Translations under genes and position numbers: made by a program
The notes under the pieces: generated by a model
Told to the model about the DNA's origin: nothing
Databases searched by the model: none
Seen by the model: the letters and a program-made list of their open reading frames with translations, nothing else
In this document: positions 9,078 to 18,505 of the stretch, in pieces
Numbering within the stretch: position 1 is the first letter of the stretch
Layout of the letters: every line of letters starts with the position of its first letter
Assembly: GCA_903916555.1 (NCBI GenBank)
Contig: CAIWXG010000039.1
Span: 1-33,326, forward strand
Origin: an uncultured Bacteroidota bacterium
Lineage (GTDB): Bacteria > Bacteroidota > Bacteroidia > Chitinophagales > Chitinophagaceae
Length of the DNA: 33,326 nt
Direction: 5' to 3'

Positions 9078-11027
9078 ATGACTGTAACAGGTATTAACAA
9101 CGAAAAATATGAAATAGGCAACGAAATAGGGCGTGGTGGGGAAGGTATTGTATTTGATGTTATTAATAAAAATAATATTGTATTTAAAAAATATATAGAA
9201 CGGCTTAGTACTACTAAAATAGACAAACTATGTTATATGGTGTCTATAAAAAATGCAGTATTAGAGGCTTATTCCGCATGGCCAATTGATGTTGTTAGGG
9301 ATGAAACAGGAGTACCTTGTGGTTTTATAATGAAAAAACTAAAGGCGTTTGTTCCTCTACATGTCATCTTTAGCCCAATGGACCGAAAAAAATATTTTCC
9401 GGATAAGGGATATAATTTTTTGGTTCATGTGGCTCGAAATTTGTCAACTGCATTTTATCAGCTACACGAAGCCGGTGTAATAGCAGGGGATGTAAATGAA
9501 GGTAATATTTTAATAAATACAAATGGGCTTGTATCATTTATTGACTGTGATTCTTTTCAGATAAAAGACACAAAAAATAATTATTTTTTATGCGAAGTTG
9601 GCGTACCAAGATATACACCGCCAGAATTATTAGAACAAGAGTCGTTTACACAAATTATACGAACCGTAAATACAGATAGTTTCTCTTTAAGTGTATTAAT
9701 TTTTCAATTACTGTTTTTAGGTAGGCATCCTTTTGCCGGTAAAAACAATACACAACATGATATAGATGAGGAAACAGCAATAAGACAACATGAATTTGCT
9801 TATTCGCTCGAAAAAAAGAAAAAAAAACTATTGCCACCCAATAATAGTTTACCCATTACAAGTTTGCCTGCAACAGTAGTCGATTTGTTTCACAGAGCAT
9901 TTGAGCAAGAAACAAGACCCGATGCCGCAGAGTGGGTTAAGGCATTAGACAGCTTACTGGCAGAAATGACAACATGTACAATTTCAAGAATACACTCCTA
10001 TCCTGCACAATTAGATAGTTGCCCTTGGTGCGATTTTAAAGCTAAACAAGGCATACTCTTCTTTATAGACAATAGTTATTTGCATACACAAAATGCGCTG
10101 CATGATATTGAAAGTTTTGTACAGGGTTTTGTTGTTGAAAAAATGTTGTTGAAAAAATGGAATGAAACTTTTAGTTACCCTGATATAAAACCAAATATCA
10201 TTCATAAAAAACTACAGCAATCAGCCCTTTTAAAGAAATGGATGGAGCCCATTTTAATAGTTTTGGTAGAATTGCTGCTTTTCTTTTGCTTTCAAACAAA
10301 TTATTTTTTTCTATTTACTATTGTTTTTGGTGCAATTGTTTATTGGGGTCGCAAATATTTCCCATGGCGACAACTATTAATTATAGAACAGGAACGAAGG
10401 AAACAAGAATTGAAACAATTTAAAGAAAGACTATATCAATCTATTAATAGTTATAATCAATCGCAGGATGTTTTAAATTATGAAAAACAGCTAAGTAGTT
10501 TTCAAGAGTATATAACAGCATTTAAAAGCTTACCGGATACTTATATTAAATTAAAGAATACAAAGGAGGAATCTATTTATAATGAACAATTGGCTACCTA
10601 TCTTAAACTATTTGCAATAAACGACTATACAATACCAACTATAGGCTCCGTTAAGAAAACAACCCTTTCTAATTTCGGTATTCAAAATGCTGCAGATATA
10701 TATAAGTTAAGTACCACTAAAATACCTACTATCGGGCCAAAAAATATACAAACATTATTAAGTTGGCAAAGGCAAATGGGTTCCGGCTTTGTTTATATAC
10801 CCGATGCTTACAGAATAGCAATAGGAATGCAGGATGTAGATAAAGAAATAAATAGAATAAAAGCAGATTTAGAAATGAATATAAGAAATGAATATAAATC
10901 GTTGAGTTATTTTAAAGCTACAATTTCTAATCGTTCTACAATTCTGGAAATTCAGATACGGGATTTAGGAAGAAGAGCCTATCAAGCTGAAATTGATTGT
11001 ACTGCTTTTGAAAAAATTGCAGCATAA
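9078..11027 (+). CDS. Protein kinase domain fused to TM region and helix-hairpin-helix domain (YegI/COG4248-like)
   Basis: Gly-rich loop IGRGGEGIVF, catalytic GDVNEGNILI, FIDCDSFQI in the DFG position, CPWC pair, TM pair, HhH-like IPTIGSVKKTTLSNFGIQNAADIYKL and IPTIGPKNIQTLLSW. Confidence 0.88.
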   Translation: MTVTGINNEKYEIGNEIGRGGEGIVFDVINKNNIVFKKYIERLSTTKIDKLCYMVSIKNAVLEAYSAWPIDVVRDETGVPCGFIMKKLKAFVPLHVIFSPMDRKKYFPDKGYNFLVHVARNLSTAFYQLHEAGVIAGDVNEGNILINTNGLVSFIDCDSFQIKDTKNNYFLCEVGVPRYTPPELLEQESFTQIIRTVNTDSFSLSVLIFQLLFLGRHPFAGKNNTQHDIDEETAIRQHEFAYSLEKKKKKLLPPNNSLPITSLPATVVDLFHRAFEQETRPDAAEWVKALDSLLAEMTTCTISRIHSYPAQLDSCPWCDFKAKQGILFFIDNSYLHTQNALHDIESFVQGFVVEKMLLKKWNETFSYPDIKPNIIHKKLQQSALLKKWMEPILIVLVELLLFFCFQTNYFFLFTIVFGAIVYWGRKYFPWRQLLIIEQERRKQELKQFKERLYQSINSYNQSQDVLNYEKQLSSFQEYITAFKSLPDTYIKLKNTKEESIYNEQLATYLKLFAINDYTIPTIGSVKKTTLSNFGIQNAADIYKLSTTKIPTIGPKNIQTLLSWQRQMGSGFVYIPDAYRIAIGMQDVDKEINRIKADLEMNIRNEYKSLSYFKATISNRSTILEIQIRDLGRRAYQAEIDCTAFEKIAA

Positions 11028-11042
11028 AAAATCAGAAAGGCA

Positions 11043-11240
11043 TCACTTTAATTTGCCGGCATTTTTTAATTTCTCAATTATTTTTTCGATAGGTGTTTTT
11101 TCTTCTTTTTTTCTTATCTCTAACATTAGTTCGTATAATAGATTTTCTATTTGAACATAGTTTTCTTCTAATGTTAAAAGTTCCAATACGATAGCTTTTT
11201 TTTCGTTGTGTTCGTCGGCAATATAGCTTACTCCTTTCAT
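11043..11240 (-). CDS. Small hypothetical protein (65 aa), possibly antitoxin-like
   Basis: MKGVSYIADEHNEKKAIVLEL start resembles Phd/YefM-like or RelB-like small proteins; charged helical C-terminus; no adjacent toxin. Confidence 0.55.
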   Translation of the reverse strand: MKGVSYIADEHNEKKAIVLELLTLEENYVQIENLLYELMLEIRKKEEKTPIEKIIEKLKNAGKLK

Positions 11241-11575
11241 GTAAATTGTTTATAATTCTGAATTTTTTGCAAATGTATTAAAATGAAATCACTATACAAT
11301 ATTTTAGCTTTTATTTAACATTTATATTGTACAATAGATGGGTGTATTCACAATTTTTTGTTAACAATAATAGGTATTGGTGTATCTTAGTCAAAATTTA
11401 TCATTTCACCCGTACCAATATTGCTGAAAATAAGATTATACTAATAAATAATCATTTTTTTTTGGTAAAATTTAATCATATTTGTACTTTAAAAAACCTG
11501 TCGTCATACAATAATGGAATTTATTGTTTACTTTCAATTTTTAAATAGCTATAAAATACATTTAAAATAGCATAT

Positions 11576-13462
11576 ATGAAACACGCAAAATATATTTTTT
11601 TAATTCTGTTTTTTTTTAATTGCATAAGTGTAAATGCACAAAGTTACGACCCCTATATTGGTATTATTCCGGCTCCGGTATCTGTAAAGCAAAATACAGG
11701 TGTATTTAAGTTAACACCCGAAACATTTATACTCGTTGATGCACCGGATGACAAAGCGGTATTATTTTTTAAAGAATATATAAAAAAGGCAGGGTACGGC
11801 AATGGTTTTACCGACATTTCTAATATTGACAAAAAAACAGGACTGACAAATTCAATAAAAATTTTAACAAATTTCAAATCTACTATACCAAATGATGGAT
11901 ATGAGTTGACTGTTACCGAAAATCAAATTACACTTAGTGGCAAAGGTGCCGGTCTTTTTTACGGAATCCAAACACTTATACAACTAATGGATAGCAAAAA
12001 AGCAGGTTATGCAACCTTGCAATGTGCTATAATTAAAGATAATCCTCGTTTTGCATACAGAGGTATGCACCTTGATGTAGCCCGACATTTTTTTGATGTA
12101 AATTTTATTAAGAAATATCTTGATGTAATGGCAGCCTACAAGCTCAATTATTTTCATTGGCACTTAACCGACGACCAAGGGTGGCGAATAGAAATAAAAA
12201 AATACCCAAAACTAACAGAAATTGGCAGCAAAAGAGCCCAAACTAAAGTTGGAAACGCTATTGGTAATGACTCTGATTTATATGATAATATCCCATATAG
12301 TGGTTTTTATACGCAAGAAGAAATTAAAGATATTGTAGAATATGCTGATAAGAGATATATTACTATAGTACCCGAGATTGAAATGCCCGGGCATTCTTTA
12401 GCAGCAATAGCATCTTACCCCGAAATGAGTTGCCACCCAAATATACCCTATAAAGTTGGTGAAAACTGGGGGGTTACCACAGATGTGCTTTGCCCCAATG
12501 ATGCTACTTATAGAATATTACAAGATGTACTTTCTGAAATTGTGGGTTTATTTCCGGGCAAGTATGTACATATTGGTGGCGATGAGTGCCCTAAGGATGC
12601 TTGGAGAGCATCTGAATTTTGTCAGCAATTGATTAGAGACCAAAGATTAAGAGATGAAAACGGATTGCAAAGTTATTTTATACAGCAAATACAAAAATAT
12701 CTAAATGCACGAAGCAGAACTATAATAGGGTGGGATGAAATTTTAGAGGGTGGTTTGGCATCTAATGCAGTAGTTATGAGCTGGCGAGGCGAGGCTGGTG
12801 GAATTGCCGCTGCACAATTAAACCATGATGTAATAATGACACCTAATAGTGGAGGTTTGTATTTTGACCATTCCCAGTCAAAATCTCAACAAGAGCCATT
12901 ATCAATTGGCGGCTACTCACCATTATGGAAAATATACAATTACGACCCTGTACCCACTGCATTAAATGCAGAGCAACAAAAACATGTTATAGGTGTACAA
13001 GCAAATTTGTGGACAGAATATATTGCAACAAATGCAAAAGCAGAATATATGCTGTTACCTAGAATGTTGGCACTTGCAGAAATAGCCTGGTCTCCTAAAG
13101 CAAACAAAGATTACATAAATTTTTCGGAGCAAAGGGTAGCAAGACATTTACCCCGTTTAGATGCACAAGGATATGATTACCGAGTGCCGGAAGCAATTGG
13201 TGCTGATGACACTACTTTATATGGAGAAACGTTTAAAGTTGTACTTAAAGAACCAGTGCAAGGAGCTAAAATTTATTATACAATTGATGGTTATACACCT
13301 CGCGAAACAGATTTCTTATATACAAAACCTATTACTATTGCTGTACCAAAAAAGAAAAGAATTGACCTGCAAACAATTACAATAACAACTACAGGCAAAA
13401 GAAGTAACGTTACACATACTTATCTTGAAAATGGAGTTGTGCCGGATTTTGGTGATAAATAA
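11576..13462 (+). CDS. Beta-N-acetylhexosaminidase (GH20) with C-terminal chitobiase-type domain
   Basis: GMHLDVARHFF, LNYFHWHLTDDQGWRIEIKKYP, catalytic HIGGDECPKDAW, signal peptide. Confidence 0.95.
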   Translation: MKHAKYIFLILFFFNCISVNAQSYDPYIGIIPAPVSVKQNTGVFKLTPETFILVDAPDDKAVLFFKEYIKKAGYGNGFTDISNIDKKTGLTNSIKILTNFKSTIPNDGYELTVTENQITLSGKGAGLFYGIQTLIQLMDSKKAGYATLQCAIIKDNPRFAYRGMHLDVARHFFDVNFIKKYLDVMAAYKLNYFHWHLTDDQGWRIEIKKYPKLTEIGSKRAQTKVGNAIGNDSDLYDNIPYSGFYTQEEIKDIVEYADKRYITIVPEIEMPGHSLAAIASYPEMSCHPNIPYKVGENWGVTTDVLCPNDATYRILQDVLSEIVGLFPGKYVHIGGDECPKDAWRASEFCQQLIRDQRLRDENGLQSYFIQQIQKYLNARSRTIIGWDEILEGGLASNAVVMSWRGEAGGIAAAQLNHDVIMTPNSGGLYFDHSQSKSQQEPLSIGGYSPLWKIYNYDPVPTALNAEQQKHVIGVQANLWTEYIATNAKAEYMLLPRMLALAEIAWSPKANKDYINFSEQRVARHLPRLDAQGYDYRVPEAIGADDTTLYGETFKVVLKEPVQGAKIYYTIDGYTPRETDFLYTKPITIAVPKKKRIDLQTITITTTGKRSNVTHTYLENGVVPDFGDK

Positions 13463-13506
13463 AGGTTTCAGTTTTTTATAACTTTAATAATTTATTTCTA
13501 TTTGCG

Positions 13507-15603
13507 ATGTATAATACTATAAACGAAAAACGACTTTATGAACTTGCAAAAAAATTATTGCAAAAAGAGGTTTTAGATGTACAAATAGCTGTAAACCAGT
13601 TGCGTGAAGTAATTAATTATGCCGATTGGAAATACTATGTGCAGAGTGAGTCGGTAATTGCCGATTTTGAATATGATGTTTTATTGAAGCTACTAAAAGA
13701 GCTAGAAGAAAAACGCCCCGATTTACTTAGCCCCGATTCCCCTACTCAGCGAATTTCAGCAGGGTTAAGCGAGCGTTTTCCAGCTGTAAGCCATTTAGTA
13801 CCCATGCTTAGTTTAGATAATACTTATAATGCAGACGACCTAAATGACTGGGACAAAAGATGCCGCGAGTTTATTGATGAAACAGAAGTAATAGAATATT
13901 GTGTAGAACCTAAATATGATGGTGCAAGTATTTCGTTGATATACGATAATGGTTTATTGTTGCGCGGTGCCACAAGAGGCGATGGAGTTATGGGCGAAGA
14001 GGTAACCTTAAACATACGACAGATAATGTCTGTTCCTCTTTCTGCCGATTTTATAAAACAAGGTATAAACCAGATTGAAATAAGAGGCGAAATTGTTATA
14101 CATAAAGACAAATTTGAGGCTTTTAATAAACAACGTATTTCCGAAGGGCTTGCTCCTTTGGCAAATCCTCGCAATGCCGCATCGGGTACGCTAAGAATGT
14201 TAGACCCTGCCGAAGTGCGTAAAAGAGGTTTAAGTGCTTTGCTGTATCATGTAAGTTTTTATTCAGTTACGGCAAATAAAGAAAAACCATACCAATTAAA
14301 TACGCACTACGATACACTGCAATGGCTATATACTTTAGGATTTCCAACTCCTGCAAAGGAAATGAAAGTTTTTAAACATATAAATGAAGTAATAGCGTAT
14401 TGTCATGAATTTGAACAGCATAGGGACGAGTTACCATTTGAAGTTGATGGGCTTGTAATAAAGGTAAATAATATTGCTATGCAAGAAAAAATGGGCATGA
14501 CAACCCATCATCCCCGTTGGGCTGTGGCATATAAATTTAAAGCCAGGCAAGCCACAAGCAAATTATTAAAAGTAGAATTTCAGGTAGGACGCACAGGTGC
14601 AATCACCCCTGTTGCTAAAATAACCCCTGTGCCGATAGGCGGTGTTACTGTTTCTTCTATATCTTTATTTAATGAAGATGTGGTGAGAGAAAAAGATGTA
14701 AGAATAGGCGATACCGTTTTGGTGGAAAGAGCAGGCGATGTAATACCTTATATTGTAAAACCATTAATAGAATTACGAACAGGTGAAGAAGAAGAAATAA
14801 AATTTCCTGTAAATTGCCCTGCTTGTAATGGCTTACTTGAAAAACAGCCCGATGAAGCAGCTTGGCGTTGTATAAATAGGAGTTGCCCGGTACAAGTAAT
14901 AGAAAAACTAATACACTTTGCAAGTAAAGACGCAATGGATATTAGAAATATGGGAACTGCTAATGTACAGAAATTCTTTGATTTAGAATTACTTAAAGAT
15001 ATACCGGGCATCTATACAATTGATTGGGATAAGATAAAGATGATGGGTGGTTTTGGTGAAAAATCGGTTACTAACTTGCAGCAAGCAATAGAAAACTCTA
15101 AAAAACAGCCGTTAAACAGAGTAATTTATGGTTTAGGCATTCGGTATGTAGGCGAAAATACATCTAAAATATTAGCTTCTGCCGTAGCAAATATTCGAGA
15201 ACTCTATGATTGGGATATTGAAAAATTAACTACTCTTGGCGATGTTGGTCCTAAAGTAGCCACATCGGTTGCAGACTTTTTTAGCCGTATAGAAAACCGT
15301 AATACAATTGATTTGCTAGAAGCTGCCGGAGTAAATATGATTAATGAGCATAAATCGCAACCAAAAACCGAAGGTGCATTAAATGGCAAGTCTTTTTTGT
15401 TTACAGGCACATTGGCAAAACTAAAAAGAAGTAATGCAGAAGCAATGGTTGAAGAAAAAGGCGGAACGATATTAGGTGGAGTAAGCAGTAAATTAAATTA
15501 TTTAGTAGTTGGTACTGATGCGGGGTCTAAATTAGAAAAAGCTAAGAAATTAGGAACAGTAAATATTTTAACGGAAGATGAGTTTTCAGAACTAATTCAA
15601 TAA
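13507..15603 (+). CDS. ligA: NAD-dependent DNA ligase
   Basis: VEPKYDGASISLIY, ATRGDGVMGEEVT, zinc-finger cysteines, HhH repeats, BRCT C-terminus. Confidence 0.98.
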   Translation: MYNTINEKRLYELAKKLLQKEVLDVQIAVNQLREVINYADWKYYVQSESVIADFEYDVLLKLLKELEEKRPDLLSPDSPTQRISAGLSERFPAVSHLVPMLSLDNTYNADDLNDWDKRCREFIDETEVIEYCVEPKYDGASISLIYDNGLLLRGATRGDGVMGEEVTLNIRQIMSVPLSADFIKQGINQIEIRGEIVIHKDKFEAFNKQRISEGLAPLANPRNAASGTLRMLDPAEVRKRGLSALLYHVSFYSVTANKEKPYQLNTHYDTLQWLYTLGFPTPAKEMKVFKHINEVIAYCHEFEQHRDELPFEVDGLVIKVNNIAMQEKMGMTTHHPRWAVAYKFKARQATSKLLKVEFQVGRTGAITPVAKITPVPIGGVTVSSISLFNEDVVREKDVRIGDTVLVERAGDVIPYIVKPLIELRTGEEEEIKFPVNCPACNGLLEKQPDEAAWRCINRSCPVQVIEKLIHFASKDAMDIRNMGTANVQKFFDLELLKDIPGIYTIDWDKIKMMGGFGEKSVTNLQQAIENSKKQPLNRVIYGLGIRYVGENTSKILASAVANIRELYDWDIEKLTTLGDVGPKVATSVADFFSRIENRNTIDLLEAAGVNMINEHKSQPKTEGALNGKSFLFTGTLAKLKRSNAEAMVEEKGGTILGGVSSKLNYLVVGTDAGSKLEKAKKLGTVNILTEDEFSELIQ

Positions 15604-15618
15604 TAACGGTGTTGCTTT

Positions 15619-16077
15619 TCATCTCACAAAATTATAATTGCAATATTTCTGTGATAAAATATGTAATTTAGATTTTGATAATGTACCGGAAACAACCTGA
15701 ATATTTATGGGGTTTGATTGATAAATAATACCATCAGCATCTTTGGCTACAGCAGGCAAAATGATAAATGAACCTTCGTGCTTAGGACGCAAAATGTATG
15801 TAAGAGATACATTGTGCGAATTAATTGTCTTATCTCCTATCGTAGCAGAATGGAAGCTTTGAGACTGAAACGGACCTTGCACAACAATAAAATCGTTACT
15901 TATAGCAGGTGTAATACTTATTAATTTATGGACATCTGTTACCGTATAATCAAGTTGAAATTCGTCATCCAAACCTAATTTAGTTGTAGAAGGTGTAACC
16001 GTAAAAACAACATTTTGAGCTAAGATATCGCAATGGATAGTACATAACAACAAATAAATTAAGCCAAAGCGCCACAT
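15619..16077 (-). CDS. Short BatD-like protein (N-terminal domain only; possibly truncated)
   Basis: Signal peptide, then VVFTVTPSTTKLGLDDEFQLDYTV...FIVVQGPFQSQSFHSATIGDKTINSHNVSLTYILRPKHEGSFIILPA, typical of the BatD N-terminus; the ORF stops at 152 aa. Confidence 0.75.
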   Translation of the reverse strand: MWRFGLIYLLLCTIHCDILAQNVVFTVTPSTTKLGLDDEFQLDYTVTDVHKLISITPAISNDFIVVQGPFQSQSFHSATIGDKTINSHNVSLTYILRPKHEGSFIILPAVAKDADGIIYQSNPINIQVVSGTLSKSKLHILSQKYCNYNFVR

Positions 16078-16601
16078 ACTTTTTCTATAATTTTAGATAC
16101 ATACAAAAGTATAAGTAAATAAGATTAGAGAAAAAAACGGAGGTTAAATCTGCGTTAAAAAGCCTTCTTGATATTCACATTTAACAGGTTGCAAAATACG
16201 AAATCAAGTTTTTAACCGAAATACCTGTATTGTCAATGGTTTAGGAAGATAAAGAGGTGAAAAAAGTAATAATTAGGTAACAAGTTTTACATATACAGAC
16301 CTAAATTGTTGCAAATTTTGTTTGGGTGGGAAGCAGTTAGTTTTTGTTATTCCTTTTTACATGGCAGTATTTCAAAGAAGTACGAATTAAATCTAATAAA
16401 TTTCGTGCTGTTATAAGAGAAATAAAGTTTTAATAACTCTTTTGTTTTTTTAGTTGAAAAAATAGCCTTTTGGGGTAGTGCTGCCTTGTAATTATTATTT
16501 TCACATAAAACAAGCAAATTCAAGTCCGTAAGTGTTTTGGATAAAAGAAAGAGCATAAAATTAAATATTTTATATTTGGCAAAACAGGCTACTAAAAATA
16601 A

Positions 16602-17546
16602 ATGCCTAAATTTGCAAAAGATACAAATAAACGGATAATGGCAAAATATATAGACATCTTTACAGATTATGGGTTTAAGAAGATTTTTGGGGAAGAGGCA
16701 AATAAGAATTTCCTTATTGATTTTCTTAATTCCTTATTGCCTGATGCACCTATTAAAGACTTAACTTTTAAGAACACAGAGCAATTACCCGTAACACTCA
16801 TTGAACGTAAAGCGGTTTATGATATCTATTGCGAAAATGAACTAGGTGAAAAATTTATTGTAGAGCTACAAAAAGCCAAGCAGAATTATTTTATGGAGCG
16901 CACCATATATTATTCTACATTCCCTATTAGTGGGCAGGCACTAAAGGGTGAGTGGGACTATAACCTGAAAGCCGTTTATTGTATTGGTATATTGGATTTT
17001 AAATTTAGTCCCGATAACTATCGGGATACAAATGAAGGGGAAATGGGCGAAGTTGTACATACACATACCCTAAAAAACCAAAATAATAGGCAGGTATATG
17101 ACAAGCTAACCTATATTTATTTAGAAATGCCCAATTTCTGTAAAGAGGAGCATGAGTTGAAAACCCGTCTTGACCAATGGCTTTTCTTTATCAAAAACCT
17201 TGAAACTTTTACAGTGATACCGGAAATATTTAAAAATGATGGTGTATTTATAGAGGCTATAGAAAAAGCAGAACTATCAAAGATGAGCGAGGAGGCGCAG
17301 GCAATCTATTTTGCAGGGCTGAAAGCCTACCGCGACAATTACTCAATTATGAAAACCGCAATGAGTGAAGGTATGGAAAAAGGCATTGAAAAAGGCGAAG
17401 CAAACAAAGAAAAATATGCAGAAGAAAAAGCGAAGGCAAAACAGTTGGAAATGGCAAAAAACTGCCTAAAAAATGGTTTGAGCATAGAAATGACAGTAAA
17501 ACTAACTGGTCTTACCGAGGATGAAATTAAGGATATTGCTATATAA
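16602..17546 (+). CDS. Rpn family recombination-promoting nuclease / PD-(D/E)XK putative transposase
   Basis: YIDIFTDYGFKKIFGEEANKNFLIDFLNSLL; DIYCENELGEKFIVELQKAK; Lys/Glu-rich tail ending in LTGLTEDEIKDI; real start may be the in-frame ATG near 16638. Confidence 0.92.
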   Translation: MPKFAKDTNKRIMAKYIDIFTDYGFKKIFGEEANKNFLIDFLNSLLPDAPIKDLTFKNTEQLPVTLIERKAVYDIYCENELGEKFIVELQKAKQNYFMERTIYYSTFPISGQALKGEWDYNLKAVYCIGILDFKFSPDNYRDTNEGEMGEVVHTHTLKNQNNRQVYDKLTYIYLEMPNFCKEEHELKTRLDQWLFFIKNLETFTVIPEIFKNDGVFIEAIEKAELSKMSEEAQAIYFAGLKAYRDNYSIMKTAMSEGMEKGIEKGEANKEKYAEEKAKAKQLEMAKNCLKNGLSIEMTVKLTGLTEDEIKDIAI

Positions 17547-17629
17547 CCCTGTTTATATTTGTGGGTTTAAAAATTAGGCTCATAAAGAAAGGATTTTGAT
17601 TCATGAGTGAGATGCTTGATTTCTTTATT

Positions 17630-18199
17630 TTATTTAGATGCAAATTCAACCAATTCTTTCAACATATCTTTCACTTTTATTTGCCATTCCTCTTGTTTTT
17701 CCTTGTTACGGGAGTGGTTGGTTTCAAGGTCATATTGAGTATCAAAGTTTACTTTTTCTGCAAATAAGGTGCTGAAAATTTGCTTAATTTCGGCAATTGC
17801 ATTTTCTGAATTTGCATTTTCTTTTAAGTATTTTGCCATTACTTGTCTTGCTTTTCTTGCATACAGCTCTGTAATATCAAAATGTAATTGTTCGTGTGTG
17901 AGTATATATGCATTTACGACATCTTTCTTTTTCCACGATTTACTTTTTATAAAGCTGCAATTCACCTTAATAGTTTGTTTGCCATTCTCGTCCGAAACAT
18001 AGCTATAATTTAATTTAGAATAGGTAGTGGCAGCATGTGGCGACGATTTATCAGGTAGTGCTTTAAAATCTGTCCATTTAAGCTTTAAATCTGCTTTCCA
18101 CTTTAATTCATCTCCATTTGTTTGTGCATAGACTTCGGTATGCAAAATCTGAAATAAGATTATAAATAATAGAAAGTATAAGTTGTGTTTTTTTGTCAT
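17630..18199 (-). CDS. DUF922 domain protein, putative secreted Zn-dependent protease
   Basis: Signal peptide; LKWTDFKALPD; HEQLHFDITELYARKAR metal-binding-like motif. Confidence 0.85.
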   Translation of the reverse strand: MTKKHNLYFLLFIILFQILHTEVYAQTNGDELKWKADLKLKWTDFKALPDKSSPHAATTYSKLNYSYVSDENGKQTIKVNCSFIKSKSWKKKDVVNAYILTHEQLHFDITELYARKARQVMAKYLKENANSENAIAEIKQIFSTLFAEKVNFDTQYDLETNHSRNKEKQEEWQIKVKDMLKELVEFASK

Positions 18200-18287
18200 T
18201 TATGTATCTCTTTGGTAATTGGAATTCTAAAATATGCAAAAATAGTAACTATTCAGATGTGCAAAAAAATATTATTATATTACATCT

Positions 18288-18449
18288 AATCCCGTAGGGA
18301 TGATATTATTATAAAAAAGGTGTAATTATGATAAAACCCTGAAAGGGTGGTATTGTTTTTCAGCATAATAGAATAATGTTACCCATTCAGGGTTTTAGGA
18401 TTTTTTAGTGCAAATTTGCTATACTAATATCATCCTTTCAGGATTTTTT
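18288..18449. repeat. REP-like cluster of four short GC-richer palindromic units in nested inverted arrangement
   Basis: AATCCCGTAGGGATGATATT (about 18289), AAAACCCTGAAAGGGT (18333-18348), ACCCATTCAGGGTTTT (18381-18396), AATATCATCCTTTCAGGA (about 18426). Confidence 0.7.
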
Positions 18450-18505
18450 TTACTTACTTGAATAGTTGCTATATATAATTTAATTTTCAGTTTTGTACGC
18501 TCAAA

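Noticed and set aside
9819-9827. A9 run in the kinase gene as a programmed slippage site
   Set aside because: Encodes a Lys-rich linker after an A7 run; the inserted-A frame stops soon after, but there is no family precedent, so it is probably composition.
11327-11548. 73-aa plus-strand ORF upstream of GH20
   Set aside because: AT-rich, no RBS or domain; likely spurious.
13824-15410. Antisense ORFs within ligA
   Set aside because: Overlap a strongly supported gene; codon-bias shadows.
16347-16556. 69-aa minus-strand ORF
   Set aside because: No recognisable domain; lies in the non-coding gap before the Rpn gene.
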